Shown: positions 17,301 to 25,563 of the stretch, piece by piece
How positions within the stretch are numbered: position 1 is the stretch's first letter
Layout of the letters: each line of letters starts with the position of its first letter
NCBI RefSeq assembly: GCF_963676855.1
Contig: NZ_OY781460.1
Location: 1,373,501-1,437,500, forward strand
From: an uncultured Anaeromusa sp.
GTDB lineage: Bacteria; Bacillota; Negativicutes; Anaeromusales; Anaeromusaceae
DNA length: 64,000 nucleotides
Direction of reading: 5' to 3'
Made by a program: the position numbers and the translations under genes
Notes under the pieces: generated by a model
Databases searched by the model: none
The model's input: only the letters and a program-made list of their open reading frames with translations
Told to the model about the DNA's origin: nothing

Positions 17301-19858
17301 TTGCAGCTGAAATATGGATGGATGTTTCGCTTGCTCAACCACCGCTTGTGATAATACGCAAAGCTATCTTAGCCGCTGGAATACACGGTAATACTAGTTT
17401 GTTTCGTGAGGTTGAGAGGCGCATTGGGTCTGAAAAAATAGAAAATGTATTGCGGTTTCATGCTTTAGAATCCAGCAATATTGGATTGGCGTCTTCCTTG
17501 ATTTTATATAAACGGGGAGAACGAGGGTTATATAGAATTGGTAACGGATTACTGTATGGTATGCATGATGTAAGGAAGATTGCGGAGTCAGAGATGTTTG
17601 TCCATGAGTTAGTAAAAGCTAATGGGGTAAGCGGACTTCATTGGTTTTTACAGAAATTCTCGACATTTTCACGGTACGAAGGTATTTACTCTGCTCATTG
17701 GAGAATCCTCCTGAAAGAATTCCATGATAGCGAATTGGCAGAGCCAAAGCTTTTGCGTTATGCAACGAACTTTCTCGGGGATTTTAATCTTACGAGGTAT
17801 CCTGAAATTCGGCGAGGTTTTCAATTGCTGTTCGAAGATAAACCCGAATTTAGAGCGATTTTGCAGGCAGCATTGTTTAGTTACGATAGAAAGCTGAGAT
17901 ATAATGCCGCGTGTATTCTTTTTGTGTGCTATCCTGATTCAGAGAATATAGCGGCAGATATTATTATTCAGAATGCAGGTCAATCTTTGTCGAGTAATTA
18001 TGAATGGATACGGTTTTGCTTCAAATTAGTGCTAGGTGAAAGCGTAACTAGGTATATCTCTACTAATCTTGATAAATACTTACCTGCTCAGAAAACATTT
18101 GCCCTAGCATTATTGCGTCATAATAAACAAGTTTTGGCGGAGGAAAACTATGATACTTTAGTTCGTGGTATGCTTGCTGATAGAACGCTGGATTATAGCC
18201 TTAGCACAGAGAAGGGGAATATTCTAGACCCTGTATTGGCAGAAGAGCAGGCATTTGCAAAGTTAGTTGCTAATATCGATAACCAAGATTTAACTATCCG
18301 AAGAAATGCTTGTAGTGCTCTTTGGGATTATCATCGTATTAAACTCACAATAGAGCAGTATGCTAAGTGTCTGACTATCGTAAGCGATGATTTCTTCACT
18401 CTAGGGGCTCGCTCGATGTATAAGCTTTTTGATGAAAATAAAGGTAATTCGAGTTTTGTATCAACGGTTTTGACTGTGTCAAAATCTATACAAGCATTGA
18501 CTGGAGATGAACCACTTGGCGGTTTATACTTACAAACTCTTAATGATGAAGCCGTTTGGAAGGAGCTCCTTTGGAAAAGTTTTTTCAGGGGAAGGAGGGC
18601 TAGTCCTTACGATAAAGAGGTTGCGTTTCTATGGTTTTTAAAAACCGGGATGGAACATCCTAGCATTGGGAGCAAGTTAGGCGGAGCTGCAAAGGAATAT
18701 ATGCAGCATCCAAGTATTATTGCTGACAGACAGAACGATAAATCATCGTGGTTGGCATTGTTAGCGGATGAGTTTAGCGAACTCTCAAATGAAGAGATAG
18801 AGGAAGTGTTAATTGGAAATACTAGAGGCAATCAGGTGATAAACTCCGCTCTTATTTCACGGTTAGGATATGTTCCGCCAGCATTTAAAACAATAGAGAG
18901 CACGCGCCTGCTATTTGTGGATAGTGAAAGTAAGGATAATGAAGCATTTGGTTTTGATGAGATTGTAGAGATAATCCGTGATGCGAATGAGCTTCCTTCA
19001 AATTATTTGACTGCCATCGAGACAACACTTCTATCTGACACATTGTCGAACTCTGAGATTGGAGAAGTTGGAAATAAAAGCAATAGAGGGGTGATCTTTG
19101 CTCTCATACTATCTTTCTGTCGTAACCAACCATTAGATTATCAATGGATTCCTCGTAGCTTAGATTATGACTTTGGGCATGAGGCAATAGGAACCAAGAA
19201 TAGCTTGCGTTGTGTTGTGCGCGCAATAGCGGAAGTAGTAGCCAATGACTATGATTGTAAAGATGACTATATTTCATATATAAAAAGCGTTATTATGCAT
19301 CAGCCGAATAAGGCGGGCCAGTTGTGGAAGTTGCTTTTTGCAGCAGAGAGGGATAGTGTAAAAATAGAGTTATTACCATCACTGATCGACGACTTAGGTC
19401 AAAGAACTTACAAACTTGATTATGAAATGGTAGCATTTATCGTGGATTACGTATTTAGCATCAAAGATGATGGCGATAAGAAAATAGCCTTAAGGGAATT
19501 TAATAGACTTGTGTTGCTGATTGATTCAAGGTTTGAAAAACATGAGTCTATCGTTGATGGGTACGCTTGTTGGCTATTTGCTTTGATTGTTATCTTTCTT
19601 AGTGGAGAGACAACAAATACGTCTGAACGACTTTTGCTTTATGGCCTACAGAAATTTTATATCCATCAATACGAAATAAACTATAATCGAAATAGTGATG
19701 TGGATTTCTTTCCTGCTAGAAATATTATTAATGCTACGTTTCCACTTCTAGAGAAGATCAATCCCGGTTTGATTACTCAATGCTGGGAACATGGACTCAA
19801 GTCAGATTGTCCTGAAATTCAATCTTGCTGCAAAGTATTGACTGCACTTCCACGCTAG
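14333..19858 (+). CDS. Metallophosphoesterase-NACHT/STAND giant protein, putative defence effector
   Basis: The protein has 1841 residues with a GTG start. A calcineurin-like phosphoesterase domain (1-~300) has all metal-binding motifs: HISDLHFG, SGDIGWKG (~57), CPGNHD (~92-97), LHHP (~217) and SGHVHSE (~252-258). A NACHT-type NTPase follows: GEVGSGKST (Walker A, ~426), VIDGFDEID (Walker B with the extra acidic residue, ~508) and VTGRPVE (~539). The last ~1100 residues are leucine- and isoleucine-rich helical repeats without obvious catalytic motifs, probably the sensor. This effector-NTPase-sensor order is that of bacterial STAND antiviral proteins. No TM segments are evident. It stands alone, after a DUF262 remnant and before a terminator. 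The defence role is inferred from architecture and location. Confidence 0.85.
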   Translation: MPEYIHVLHISDLHFGAEANEKLNKTAIAKRKNTLDDFINTLADFEPNWYPDVVVISGDIGWKGQEADYKQAEEWIEVLLQKLRLSPENLIICPGNHDLDRKWTLGTKYPSGSSEADEWLKVENTEVFDRPFANYINFYNRLGIPNLYIGDQEHCLMGVREIKGLQFIVLNSAWFARGGGDTQNLWIGQPQLEVLKAKGQLVQKKELDNNPITIAVLHHPKDWLHESERQSYQGRQSSYEMLAKGCHVILSGHVHSETIPEPDKISNNAYLFTGGATYVGNNYRNNFSVFRIDVKDRTILRRGYEYNPAKQEWNWEGDSETPYSLRQSHAITPKNEATRDLKKKFKYSNVVKLVGQSVDQYIEYKAKAVASKTQIVMPQIISRLVAVHNSSEKVNVREETIELNADGNYAPIENVITAGHPAFLFGEVGSGKSTIAGIYVKHIIEKLQGQIPLLIPAGFFLNMNDRLKTLSDYCFLISEYVNEDILLSNEGFDLLEVLTEGHIVTIVIDGFDEIDRDTARTLLKQTEKLVDHWPNLSILVTGRPVELRGLDYSKWQCMSMLPLTTDDQRQILYNEAIACGYSETDARADADQRISFLNINPDLASVAITPLVLRLLREYLTQEQQSFTLGDLLYNILVERLGEWNSKDGKELSLPDFKTIFPTAYSRESLLGKIAAAIYNSSNRAITQEYLYNLISNEVGNVEKKHSVVDQACIFFKTNVLDQNNELLTFPSQPLLECGLGCYIVDRLASRQEISLGIEASRLWREYSFAAAIARRKNLINKLRLEFQGFTLQLAKDKEKLPTAEIAFIVSEAGDSVLASYFLSCLKKAGFRPLMFFRDIRALCMNAYAKCLYLAGNDGFEWFYSQYLDIRYPLTQMDVDVVTDILRNYILATNYRIDKQYQTLLAKMIQPIIASKSVLAEYLLPALVLLIPDHFDVKTRIRLYAMNLNFPIVKEKILQALIDECNLDNKSLVLEVLELMAKSDGNSSFIAAEIWMDVSLAQPPLVIIRKAILAAGIHGNTSLFREVERRIGSEKIENVLRFHALESSNIGLASSLILYKRGERGLYRIGNGLLYGMHDVRKIAESEMFVHELVKANGVSGLHWFLQKFSTFSRYEGIYSAHWRILLKEFHDSELAEPKLLRYATNFLGDFNLTRYPEIRRGFQLLFEDKPEFRAILQAALFSYDRKLRYNAACILFVCYPDSENIAADIIIQNAGQSLSSNYEWIRFCFKLVLGESVTRYISTNLDKYLPAQKTFALALLRHNKQVLAEENYDTLVRGMLADRTLDYSLSTEKGNILDPVLAEEQAFAKLVANIDNQDLTIRRNACSALWDYHRIKLTIEQYAKCLTIVSDDFFTLGARSMYKLFDENKGNSSFVSTVLTVSKSIQALTGDEPLGGLYLQTLNDEAVWKELLWKSFFRGRRASPYDKEVAFLWFLKTGMEHPSIGSKLGGAAKEYMQHPSIIADRQNDKSSWLALLADEFSELSNEEIEEVLIGNTRGNQVINSALISRLGYVPPAFKTIESTRLLFVDSESKDNEAFGFDEIVEIIRDANELPSNYLTAIETTLLSDTLSNSEIGEVGNKSNRGVIFALILSFCRNQPLDYQWIPRSLDYDFGHEAIGTKNSLRCVVRAIAEVVANDYDCKDDYISYIKSVIMHQPNKAGQLWKLLFAAERDSVKIELLPSLIDDLGQRTYKLDYEMVAFIVDYVFSIKDDGDKKIALREFNRLVLLIDSRFEKHESIVDGYACWLFALIVIFLSGETTNTSERLLLYGLQKFYIHQYEINYNRNSDVDFFPARNIINATFPLLEKINPGLITQCWEHGLKSDCPEIQSCCKVLTALPR

Positions 19859-19880
19859 AAAAAGGATTTTTCAGTAGGTT

Positions 19881-19912
19881 GGCCCCTGCTCTATTTTAGG
19901 GGCTATCTTTCT
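19881..19912 (+). terminator. Probable terminator after the NACHT gene
   Basis: GCCCCT (19882-19887) pairs with AGGGGC (19898-19903), followed by TATCTTTCT. It lies 22 nt after the stop codon. The stem is short, so confidence is moderate. Confidence 0.5.
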
Positions 19913-20020
19913 GCCATTGCAATTGTGCTTTTTGGGCTTTTTTTCGATAATGACCTAAGGAAGTTGTACATATGATTCGGTACGGCTCGCCTCCACCAAT
20001 CAAATCTGAAAATGCAATGG

Positions 20021-20045
20021 ACCCGCGAGTTTCGTGGGTTTTTGC
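20021..20045 (+). terminator. Terminator-like hairpin
   Basis: ACCCGCG pairs with CGTGGGT (one G-T pair) around AGTTT, followed by TTTTGCTTT. No obvious gene ends just before it apart from the NACHT gene 160 bases upstream, so it may be a remnant. Confidence 0.45.
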
Positions 20046-20135
20046 TTTCGTAAATTTGCTGTTATAACTAAAGCCAATCGGAAAATATTTCGTCTGATTT
20101 TCTTAGACCGCGGGGATAAATTATAATAAGCGCAA

Positions 20136-20459
20136 ATGAGGCGGCTGAGTGCAAGCGTGCGTAGGCAGACAGCATGTTTAAATGTGCTAAGCGCCATTGC
20201 GCAAACAAGATCTGTGAGAGAAGGGAAAAGGCAATTGGCTCAGAGTGGTCTTACAATAAAGAACCAAAGGCCGCCACTTCGGTTATCCTTGTCAAAGGAT
20301 GCATTTTCTAGGAATTGCCGTTTGCTGGCTCAGATGGATATCAATCCAGTTACTATTCCGAGAGAATGGGAGTGCCCAGACGTTCTTCAGAGCTTTCCAG
20401 AGATGGTTAGAATCTGTTTTGCAGAATCGGATAGCCAGGAAGCTTTGGTAGCGGTTTAA
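20136..20459 (+). CDS. Doubtful small ORF of unknown function
   Basis: The 107-codon frame has no ribosome binding site before its ATG. The N-terminal half is arginine- and serine-rich and not protein-like. The C-terminal ~40 residues (from MDINPVTIPREWECPDVL) look more natural, and a terminator follows 38 nt after the stop. This may be the end of a decayed gene. I do not recognise it. Confidence 0.25.
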   Translation: MRRLSASVRRQTACLNVLSAIAQTRSVREGKRQLAQSGLTIKNQRPPLRLSLSKDAFSRNCRLLAQMDINPVTIPREWECPDVLQSFPEMVRICFAESDSQEALVAV

Positions 20460-20497
20460 ACTCACGAAGGTAGGTGGTGGCAGTTTTATAACGAGGG

Positions 20498-20532
20498 CAG
20501 CTCTTGAAACTACAATTCAGGGGCTGTTTTTT
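20498..20532 (+). terminator. Rho-independent terminator
   Basis: CAGCTCTTGAA pairs with TTCAGGGGCTG (two G-T pairs) around a short loop, followed by six T. It isolates the SOS-controlled operon from upstream transcription. Confidence 0.65.
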
Positions 20533-20543
20533 CATCTTCACAA

Positions 20544-20557
20544 CGAACAAATGTTCT
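20544..20557. promoter_or_regulatory. LexA (SOS) box of the polymerase operon
   Basis: CGAACAAATGTTCT fits the Gram-positive LexA consensus CGAAC-N4-GTTCG in all but the last base; GAAC-N4-GTTC is perfect. It lies 29 bases before the small gene at 20586. DNA damage would relieve LexA repression and induce the error-prone polymerase. Confidence 0.75.
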
Positions 20558-20585
20558 GTTATTATTATCTCAAGAGGTGATGATA

Positions 20586-20735
20586 ATGCAAGAGCATACT
20601 GTTGATCTGATGACGATTCCTTTCTACCAGCAGATGGCTCAGGTATTCTATGTGGACCGAGGTATGATGAAATGGGCTGGAATGCTGCTGTCTGAGCATA
20701 ATGAGCAGCTGAGGGACGAAGATGGGGCTCGTTGA
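20586..20735 (+). CDS. Small YolD-like protein overlapping the Y-family polymerase
   Basis: The 49-residue protein starts at an ATG preceded by AGAGGTGATGATA and overlaps the polymerase start (20722) by 14 bases. RGMMKWAGMLLSEHNEQL resembles the core of YolD-like proteins, whose genes usually precede UvrX-type polymerases in Firmicutes. YolD proteins are thought to help or control the translesion polymerase. It is shorter than the usual ~100 residues, so the family call is tentative. Confidence 0.65.
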   Translation: MQEHTVDLMTIPFYQQMAQVFYVDRGMMKWAGMLLSEHNEQLRDEDGAR

Positions 20736-21999
20736 TTTTTCGCATTTTCCGCGGCGATCCGTGCTTTGTATAGACGTTAAATCTTTCTTTGCATCCGTGG
20801 AGGCTGTCCGCCGTGGCCTTGATCCGCTGGAAGCGTATATCGCCGTTGTTTCTGACTTGCGCCGTAATGGTGCGGTAGTGCTAGCCAGCAGCCCAAGAGT
20901 GAAAAAGGAGTACAACATCAAGACCGGCAGCCGTCTGTTTGAGATCCCCAAGCGCTCGCCGATCATGGTTGTAGAGCCAAACATGGCATTATACCTGCAG
21001 CGCAATCGGGATATCCAAAACATCTTCCGGCGATTCGTGACTGATGAGGATTTGCATGTTTATAGCATTGATGAATCCATTCTGGATGTGACTGCATCGC
21101 TTAACCTGTTCGGGCCGGCGGAAACTATCGCCCTGAAAATATTGCAAACGGTCAGGGAGGAACTTGGGTTAATTGTAACTGTCGGAATTGGAGACAATCC
21201 GTTGCTTGCCAAGTTGGCTTTAGACAACGAGGCCAAAAAGCGGCCGCCGTGGATCGCAAAGTGGACGTATGAGATGGTGCCGCAAACTGTGTGGAAGATA
21301 AACCCCATGACCGACTTTTGGGGAATTTCTAGAGGCTATGACAAACGGCTTAAGCGCATGGGCATCTATACAATAGAAGCACTGGCCTACGCTGATCCGC
21401 TGGCGCTGCAGAAAAGTATGGGCGTGATGGGACTGCAGCTTTATTATCATGCTTGGGGGCTGGATGCCAGCATTATTGCGCAGAAGGTCAAGGCGAAAAG
21501 TACATCATACAGTAAGAACCAAATACTGATGAGGGACTATTACGAGCAGAGCGAAATCCTCATTGTTATTAAGGAAATGGTGGGAGATGTCTGTGCCCGG
21601 CTCCGCAAACATAATGAAAAATGCCAAGAGATGTATCTTGGCATTGGTTATTCTGACCGCGAGCTGCAGCCAGGCTTTATGGCTCGTATCAAGCTGGTCC
21701 GGCCAGAACATTCGACAGACCTACTCAGCGACTTGGCACGGAAGGAATTTTGCAAGCGCTGGCATGGAGAGCCTGTGCGTTCGGTCAATGTGGCGGCGGG
21801 GAAAATATCGCTAGAGGGGCATGAGCAGCTAGAACTGTTTTTCGATGGCGACGCGCGGCAGCATTCTTTGGATGCTACCGTAGATCAGTTGCGGGATAGA
21901 TTTGGGAAAAAAGTTATATTCTATGCAGGCTCTATGGTTGGGGGGACATACCTGGAGCGGGCAGGGTATGTTGGCGGGCATAAGGGAGAAAGCAGTTAA
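20722..21999 (+). CDS. Y-family DNA polymerase (UvrX/UmuC-like)
   Basis: The protein has 425 residues. The palm motifs are visible: LCIDVKSFFASVEA (first catalytic aspartate, steric gate F) and YSIDESILDVT with the DE pair (~115). A helix-hairpin-helix-like thumb follows (LKRMGIYTIEALA), then the little-finger domain. This is the plasmid/phage UvrX-ImpB-MucB branch rather than DinB. It performs translesion synthesis after DNA damage, consistent with the SOS box upstream. No UmuD-like gene is nearby. Island-borne copies of this gene are common. Confidence 0.93.
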   Translation: MGLVDFSHFPRRSVLCIDVKSFFASVEAVRRGLDPLEAYIAVVSDLRRNGAVVLASSPRVKKEYNIKTGSRLFEIPKRSPIMVVEPNMALYLQRNRDIQNIFRRFVTDEDLHVYSIDESILDVTASLNLFGPAETIALKILQTVREELGLIVTVGIGDNPLLAKLALDNEAKKRPPWIAKWTYEMVPQTVWKINPMTDFWGISRGYDKRLKRMGIYTIEALAYADPLALQKSMGVMGLQLYYHAWGLDASIIAQKVKAKSTSYSKNQILMRDYYEQSEILIVIKEMVGDVCARLRKHNEKCQEMYLGIGYSDRELQPGFMARIKLVRPEHSTDLLSDLARKEFCKRWHGEPVRSVNVAAGKISLEGHEQLELFFDGDARQHSLDATVDQLRDRFGKKVIFYAGSMVGGTYLERAGYVGGHKGESS

Positions 22000-22009
22000 A
22001 TTTAGCATG

Positions 22010-22855
22010 CTATGATTCCGGAACTTGATTGGCGGATATTGATTTAAAATACCGCAGCAATGTTGGAACGCCTGATGCAACAAAGTGTAGATTTTGCATG
22101 AAGTGAGCTTGTGCATATTCGTGTAGAATGCGTTGAGTTGATTCTGGCAGTGGCTCCGTAGCGCGTTTATATGGAGTGCGAATCCAGCAGGACATTACGG
22201 AACTCTTTTCCAAAGTCACTTTTTCTTTCAAAATAGAGAAGAACCGGCAGTTCTTCAGGAACGAAAAAAAGCTATCAAATCCCATTTGATGTAACCGCTG
22301 TAAAAACGGCACTGGTTCAGGCAAGGCAAACAGCACTTCGTCGGCTAAGGCCCAGCCATCATAAACCTGGCAGTCTAAATAGGCCAAGTAGAATTGCTGG
22401 GCGCAAAACTCAAAGACATCCCACTCCGGGCGCAGCAAAGTATGGTACTCATGAAATGCGCTCCGCAACAATGCCGGCGGATAGCGAGTCGAAATGCCTA
22501 TGGTTATCTTTTGATGCTTACGGAGCCGATGGACAAGCGGCAAAAAATCATAGTCCATGGAGGCGATGATGTACGTGGTGATTTCAGGCTTAAGATACAG
22601 AAATTCCACAGCGTCTAATGCTAAAAGCATGTCGGCGCTGTTTTTTCTTCCCTTATTAGCATATACAGGCTCAAGCTGGAAGTGATTGCATTCTTTCTGC
22701 CAGCGCGAGTGTCGTAGCAAATCTCGATAGCCGTAAATGCGGGCGATTCGTAATTCACCATAGCTGCGGCAGAAAGAAAGCAACTGTTCAAAATCCGGCT
22801 TGGTGTTCTCCGCGTCAATAAAAAGAGCCAGTTTACTTTGGGGTTGGCATTCCAT
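22010..22855 (-). CDS. NYN-domain protein with OST-HTH/LOTUS-like C-terminus
   Basis: The protein has 281 residues. An N-terminal PIN-like NYN (LabA/DUF88) domain has the acidic residues expected for metal: ALFIDAENT, SADMLLALD and IASMDYDFLPLVHRL. The second half has DGWALADEVLFALPE and FSFLKNCRFFSIL, resembling an OST-HTH/LOTUS domain that binds RNA or protein. It is likely an RNase-type protein. It starts 7 nt after the stop of the Gp49-like gene, with GGAGTGACG upstream, so the two form an operon. Such NYN-LOTUS proteins are widespread but poorly characterised. Confidence 0.8.
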   Translation of the reverse strand: MECQPQSKLALFIDAENTKPDFEQLLSFCRSYGELRIARIYGYRDLLRHSRWQKECNHFQLEPVYANKGRKNSADMLLALDAVEFLYLKPEITTYIIASMDYDFLPLVHRLRKHQKITIGISTRYPPALLRSAFHEYHTLLRPEWDVFEFCAQQFYLAYLDCQVYDGWALADEVLFALPEPVPFLQRLHQMGFDSFFSFLKNCRFFSILKEKVTLEKSSVMSCWIRTPYKRATEPLPESTQRILHEYAQAHFMQNLHFVASGVPTLLRYFKSISANQVPES

Positions 22856-22862
22856 GTCAACG

Positions 22863-23321
22863 TCACTCCTTCTCGTTCTCTCTCCTAAATCGCTGTTCTG
22901 GCTTGGCGCATTGTAGCAAAAAGGCCAGCAGGAACTCTATTTTCTCATAGATTTGCCGCATGCAAATCCTCTTTGCTTCTTCCTCATCCAAGTCGCAGGA
23001 GCTTGGGCAAGAATATGTTTCGGAAAGCAAGGTGCCGTTAATCAATTCCGCTTCGACAACCAGCGTATTCGCGCTGACGTTCCAATAGTGAGTGGCAACA
23101 ATGAAATTGGCTGCATCGCTGTCTGTAATGGTTTGATTGCTTTCTAACTTGACGGAATATACCTTTTCAAAGTCTTCCTGCGGCACCCATTCCAGCTTTG
23201 TATGCTCTTGGTTCCAATAGCGGTATCCTGGGCCGCTGTTCTTTCCTTGGTGGTAATATTCGTCACGGTTAAAGCCCCAAAGGCTGGCCTCGATCATGGA
23301 TATGGAAATGTAAAAGCTCAT
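22863..23321 (-). CDS. Gp49-like (HK97 Gp49 family) protein
   Basis: The protein has 152 residues and its AAGGAGGATTATCT ribosome binding site precedes the ATG at 23321. From about residue 60 it follows the phage Gp49-like pattern: ITDSDAANFIVATHYW, LINGTLLSETYSCPSSCDLD and EEEAKRICMRQIYEKIEFLL. The N-terminal 60 residues (IEASLWGFNRDEYYHQGK) are not recognised. Gp49-like proteins are common on phages, and their role is unknown. It is the first gene of a two-gene operon with the NYN protein. Confidence 0.65.
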   Translation of the reverse strand: MSFYISISMIEASLWGFNRDEYYHQGKNSGPGYRYWNQEHTKLEWVPQEDFEKVYSVKLESNQTITDSDAANFIVATHYWNVSANTLVVEAELINGTLLSETYSCPSSCDLDEEEAKRICMRQIYEKIEFLLAFLLQCAKPEQRFRRENEKE

Positions 23322-23531
23322 AGATAATCCTCCTTGTATTTTGTGAGTAATGGTAGCGGGAGCGTCGTATTTGTTGGAAAAAGTCAGCTTTAAGTCGAGA
23401 ATCGGACTGCTTTTAATGTGATATTCTTCGAATTGCTAAAATCTGGAACATCTCGCAGCTGACAGTTTCCTAGTCTTTCCCAATAGAGAGCAGGAATGAA
23501 TTGATTGCGTCAAAAATAATTTCCGTTTCAT

Positions 23532-23570
23532 CTACCACCAATCTGCTCAACCGTGGTAGAATGGTGGTAG
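23532..23570. promoter_or_regulatory. Operator-like palindrome before the AlbA_2 gene
   Basis: CTACCACCA (23532-23540) and TGGTGGTAG (23562-23570) are exact inverse complements. A third copy of the half-site, CGTGGTAG, lies between them at 23552-23559. TAGAAT at 23557 could be a -10 box inside the repeat. The layout fits autorepression by the downstream protein, which has a C-terminal winged helix. Confidence 0.65.
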
Positions 23571-23606
23571 AAAAGTGGACGAATGTTAAAGAGGGAGCCG
23601 GTTGCT

Positions 23607-24902
23607 ATGGGTTTTGTTGAAAGTAAGACCGTTGAATTAAAAGAAACCGTTGTAGACGATATAAAAAAAGAAGTGATTGCGTTCATCAACAGTGAAGGCG
23701 GGAATCTTTATGTTGGCGTGGCGGATGATGGGCGCGTCATCGGTTTGACTGATTCACAAGGCGATATGCTGCGGCTAACCAATATGATTCGTGATGCCAT
23801 CAAGCCAGATTCAACTATGTTTGTCGAGTGCCAGATAGAAAAAATCGATGCAAAAGATATTGTCCGAGTGCAGGTGCAAAAGGGAACACATGCGCCATAT
23901 TATCTTGTTGGGAAGGGGATTCGACCGGAAGGTGTCTTTATAAGACAGGGAACATCTTCGGTGCCGGCTTCTGAAGATGCTATTCGGCGCATGATTAAAG
24001 AAAGTGATGGCGATTGTTTTGAAACGATGCGTTCATTAAACCAGGATTTATCGTTTTCGGTAATGGCCGAAGAATGTATTGCTCGCGGTATCGCTCTGGG
24101 AGCTCAGCAAATGATATCGCTTGGTATAAAGACACCCGATGGAGTTTATACCAATTTGGGATTATTATTATCTGATCAGTGCACGCATACGATTAAAACG
24201 GCGTTGTTTGCCGGCGTTAAGAAAGATCAGTTTCAAGATCGCAAAGAGTTTTCCGGCTCTTTATTGCAACAGATGAACGAAGCCTATGCTTTTATTGATC
24301 TGAACAATAAAAAGAAGTCCACTTTTTCCGGATTGCATCGCATTGACCAGCGGGACTATCCAGAGGAAGCTGTAAGAGAAGCCCTACTCAATTCACTGGT
24401 TCATCGGGAGTACTCATTTAGTAGCAGTACTTTGATTAGTATCTTTTCTGACCGTATAGAATTTGTTTCTCTTGGTGGTTTGGTGAGAGGCCTCACTTTG
24501 AATGATATTATGCTGGGGGTATCTCAGTGTCGCAATGAAAAACTGGCGGCGATATTTTATCGGCTGCAACTAATTGAAGCATATGGAACAGGGATTCCTA
24601 AAATTATCGAAAGCTATGAGGGGTGTTCTTGTCAGCCGAAGATTGAGTCCTCGGATAATGCGTTTAAGATTACTTTGCCAAATCGAAACCATGCCACGAC
24701 GTATTTGCCAGAGGCAACGGAAGCGGAAAGAGCTGTACTTGTTTTAGCTGCTGAAAAAGGGAGTTTGTTGCGCAGTGATGTAGAGGAGCGCTTAGGCATT
24801 TCAAGAAGTATGGCTAGCCGGATTCTTAAGCAATTACTCGATAACGGGCTATTGAAGCCAGTGGGAAACGGACGAAATAGACAATATATGATAAGCAAGT
24901 AA
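23607..24902 (+). CDS. AlbA_2 (Schlafen-like) domain transcriptional regulator
   Basis: The ATG at 23607 (GAGGGAG upstream) gives 431 residues; another ATG at 23583 is possible. The N-terminal AlbA_2 domain is clear: ESKTVELKETVVDDIKKEV and AFINSEGGNLYVGVADDG. The middle matches the ATP-binding-like region of COG2865 proteins (YPEEAVREALLNSLVHREYS). The C-terminal ~60 residues form a winged helix (RSDVEERLGISRSMASRILK). Such proteins are putative DNA-binding regulators found in islands and near defence genes. A palindromic operator precedes it. Confidence 0.85.
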   Translation: MGFVESKTVELKETVVDDIKKEVIAFINSEGGNLYVGVADDGRVIGLTDSQGDMLRLTNMIRDAIKPDSTMFVECQIEKIDAKDIVRVQVQKGTHAPYYLVGKGIRPEGVFIRQGTSSVPASEDAIRRMIKESDGDCFETMRSLNQDLSFSVMAEECIARGIALGAQQMISLGIKTPDGVYTNLGLLLSDQCTHTIKTALFAGVKKDQFQDRKEFSGSLLQQMNEAYAFIDLNNKKKSTFSGLHRIDQRDYPEEAVREALLNSLVHREYSFSSSTLISIFSDRIEFVSLGGLVRGLTLNDIMLGVSQCRNEKLAAIFYRLQLIEAYGTGIPKIIESYEGCSCQPKIESSDNAFKITLPNRNHATTYLPEATEAERAVLVLAAEKGSLLRSDVEERLGISRSMASRILKQLLDNGLLKPVGNGRNRQYMISK

Positions 24903-25083
24903 GGCGAGTAGATGATTCATGAAGATCTTTATGTTAGTGGCAAGCTAGCTGCAAAACATTGATTATGTCGTGATGGAGCTGTTCATCTAGTTGCTAGGGG
25001 TAAAGTGAAAAGAGGAAAGAAAGTCTTCAATGGCGAATTTAAATTACAGGAAGACGCGGGGGAGCTGTAGCGCTTGGCAAACC

Positions 25084-25107
25084 GTTGGCAACAAAGTTGG
25101 CAACAAA
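25084..25107. repeat. Tandem 12-bp direct repeat near the attachment site
   Basis: GTTGGCAACAAA occurs twice head to tail. A partial third copy (CTTGGCAA) precedes it at 25074. The position about 140 bases inside the tRNA-half boundary is where the arm-type sites of tyrosine integrases lie. Confidence 0.55.
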
Positions 25108-25244
25108 TGAGACGAAAACTTGTTGTCACACCGTGGTACGCAATGATATTTGCCAGCACTTGCGCAGGACTGAAGTGCCCTGAGCCCTTGGAAAACAAGG
25201 ACTAGAAGATATTCGCTGGTACAAGGTAAATATCGCCTAATGCT

Positions 25245-25301
<57 letters not shown>

Positions 25302-25316
25302 TTTTAAAGGGATTGA

Positions 25317-25346
25317 AGCTATCGATTAAATCGGTAGCTTTTTTGT
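25317..25346 (+). terminator. Terminator of the original tRNA transcript
   Basis: AGCTATCGAT pairs with ATCGGTAGCT (one G-T pair), followed by TTTTTTGTTTT. It lies 15 bases after the CCA end, so it was the native terminator of the tRNA-Ser gene. Confidence 0.8.
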
Positions 25347-25563
25347 TTTGCGTGCTTATATTTTGTTTTATTTTTAGGATAGAATGTGCTGACTTCACAG
25401 TTCGTAAAATTCATATTTCATAAAGGGTTTTCGGTACAGGGATTGAATAATAAAATTATATTTCCTTTTTATTCCTGTTTTCGGCATAAGGGAATGCTAT
25501 ATAATTACATTTATTGTTATCATCCGCTGAATTAGCACTGGGCTATGATTGAAAGGAGAAAAA

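Larger units (their letters stand above)
19859..20585. other. Intergenic region with terminators and one weak ORF
   Basis: It holds two terminator-like hairpins (19881-19912 and 20021-20045), a doubtful 107-codon frame (20136-20459), another terminator (20498-20532) and the SOS box of the polymerase operon. Otherwise I see nothing. Confidence 0.5.
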
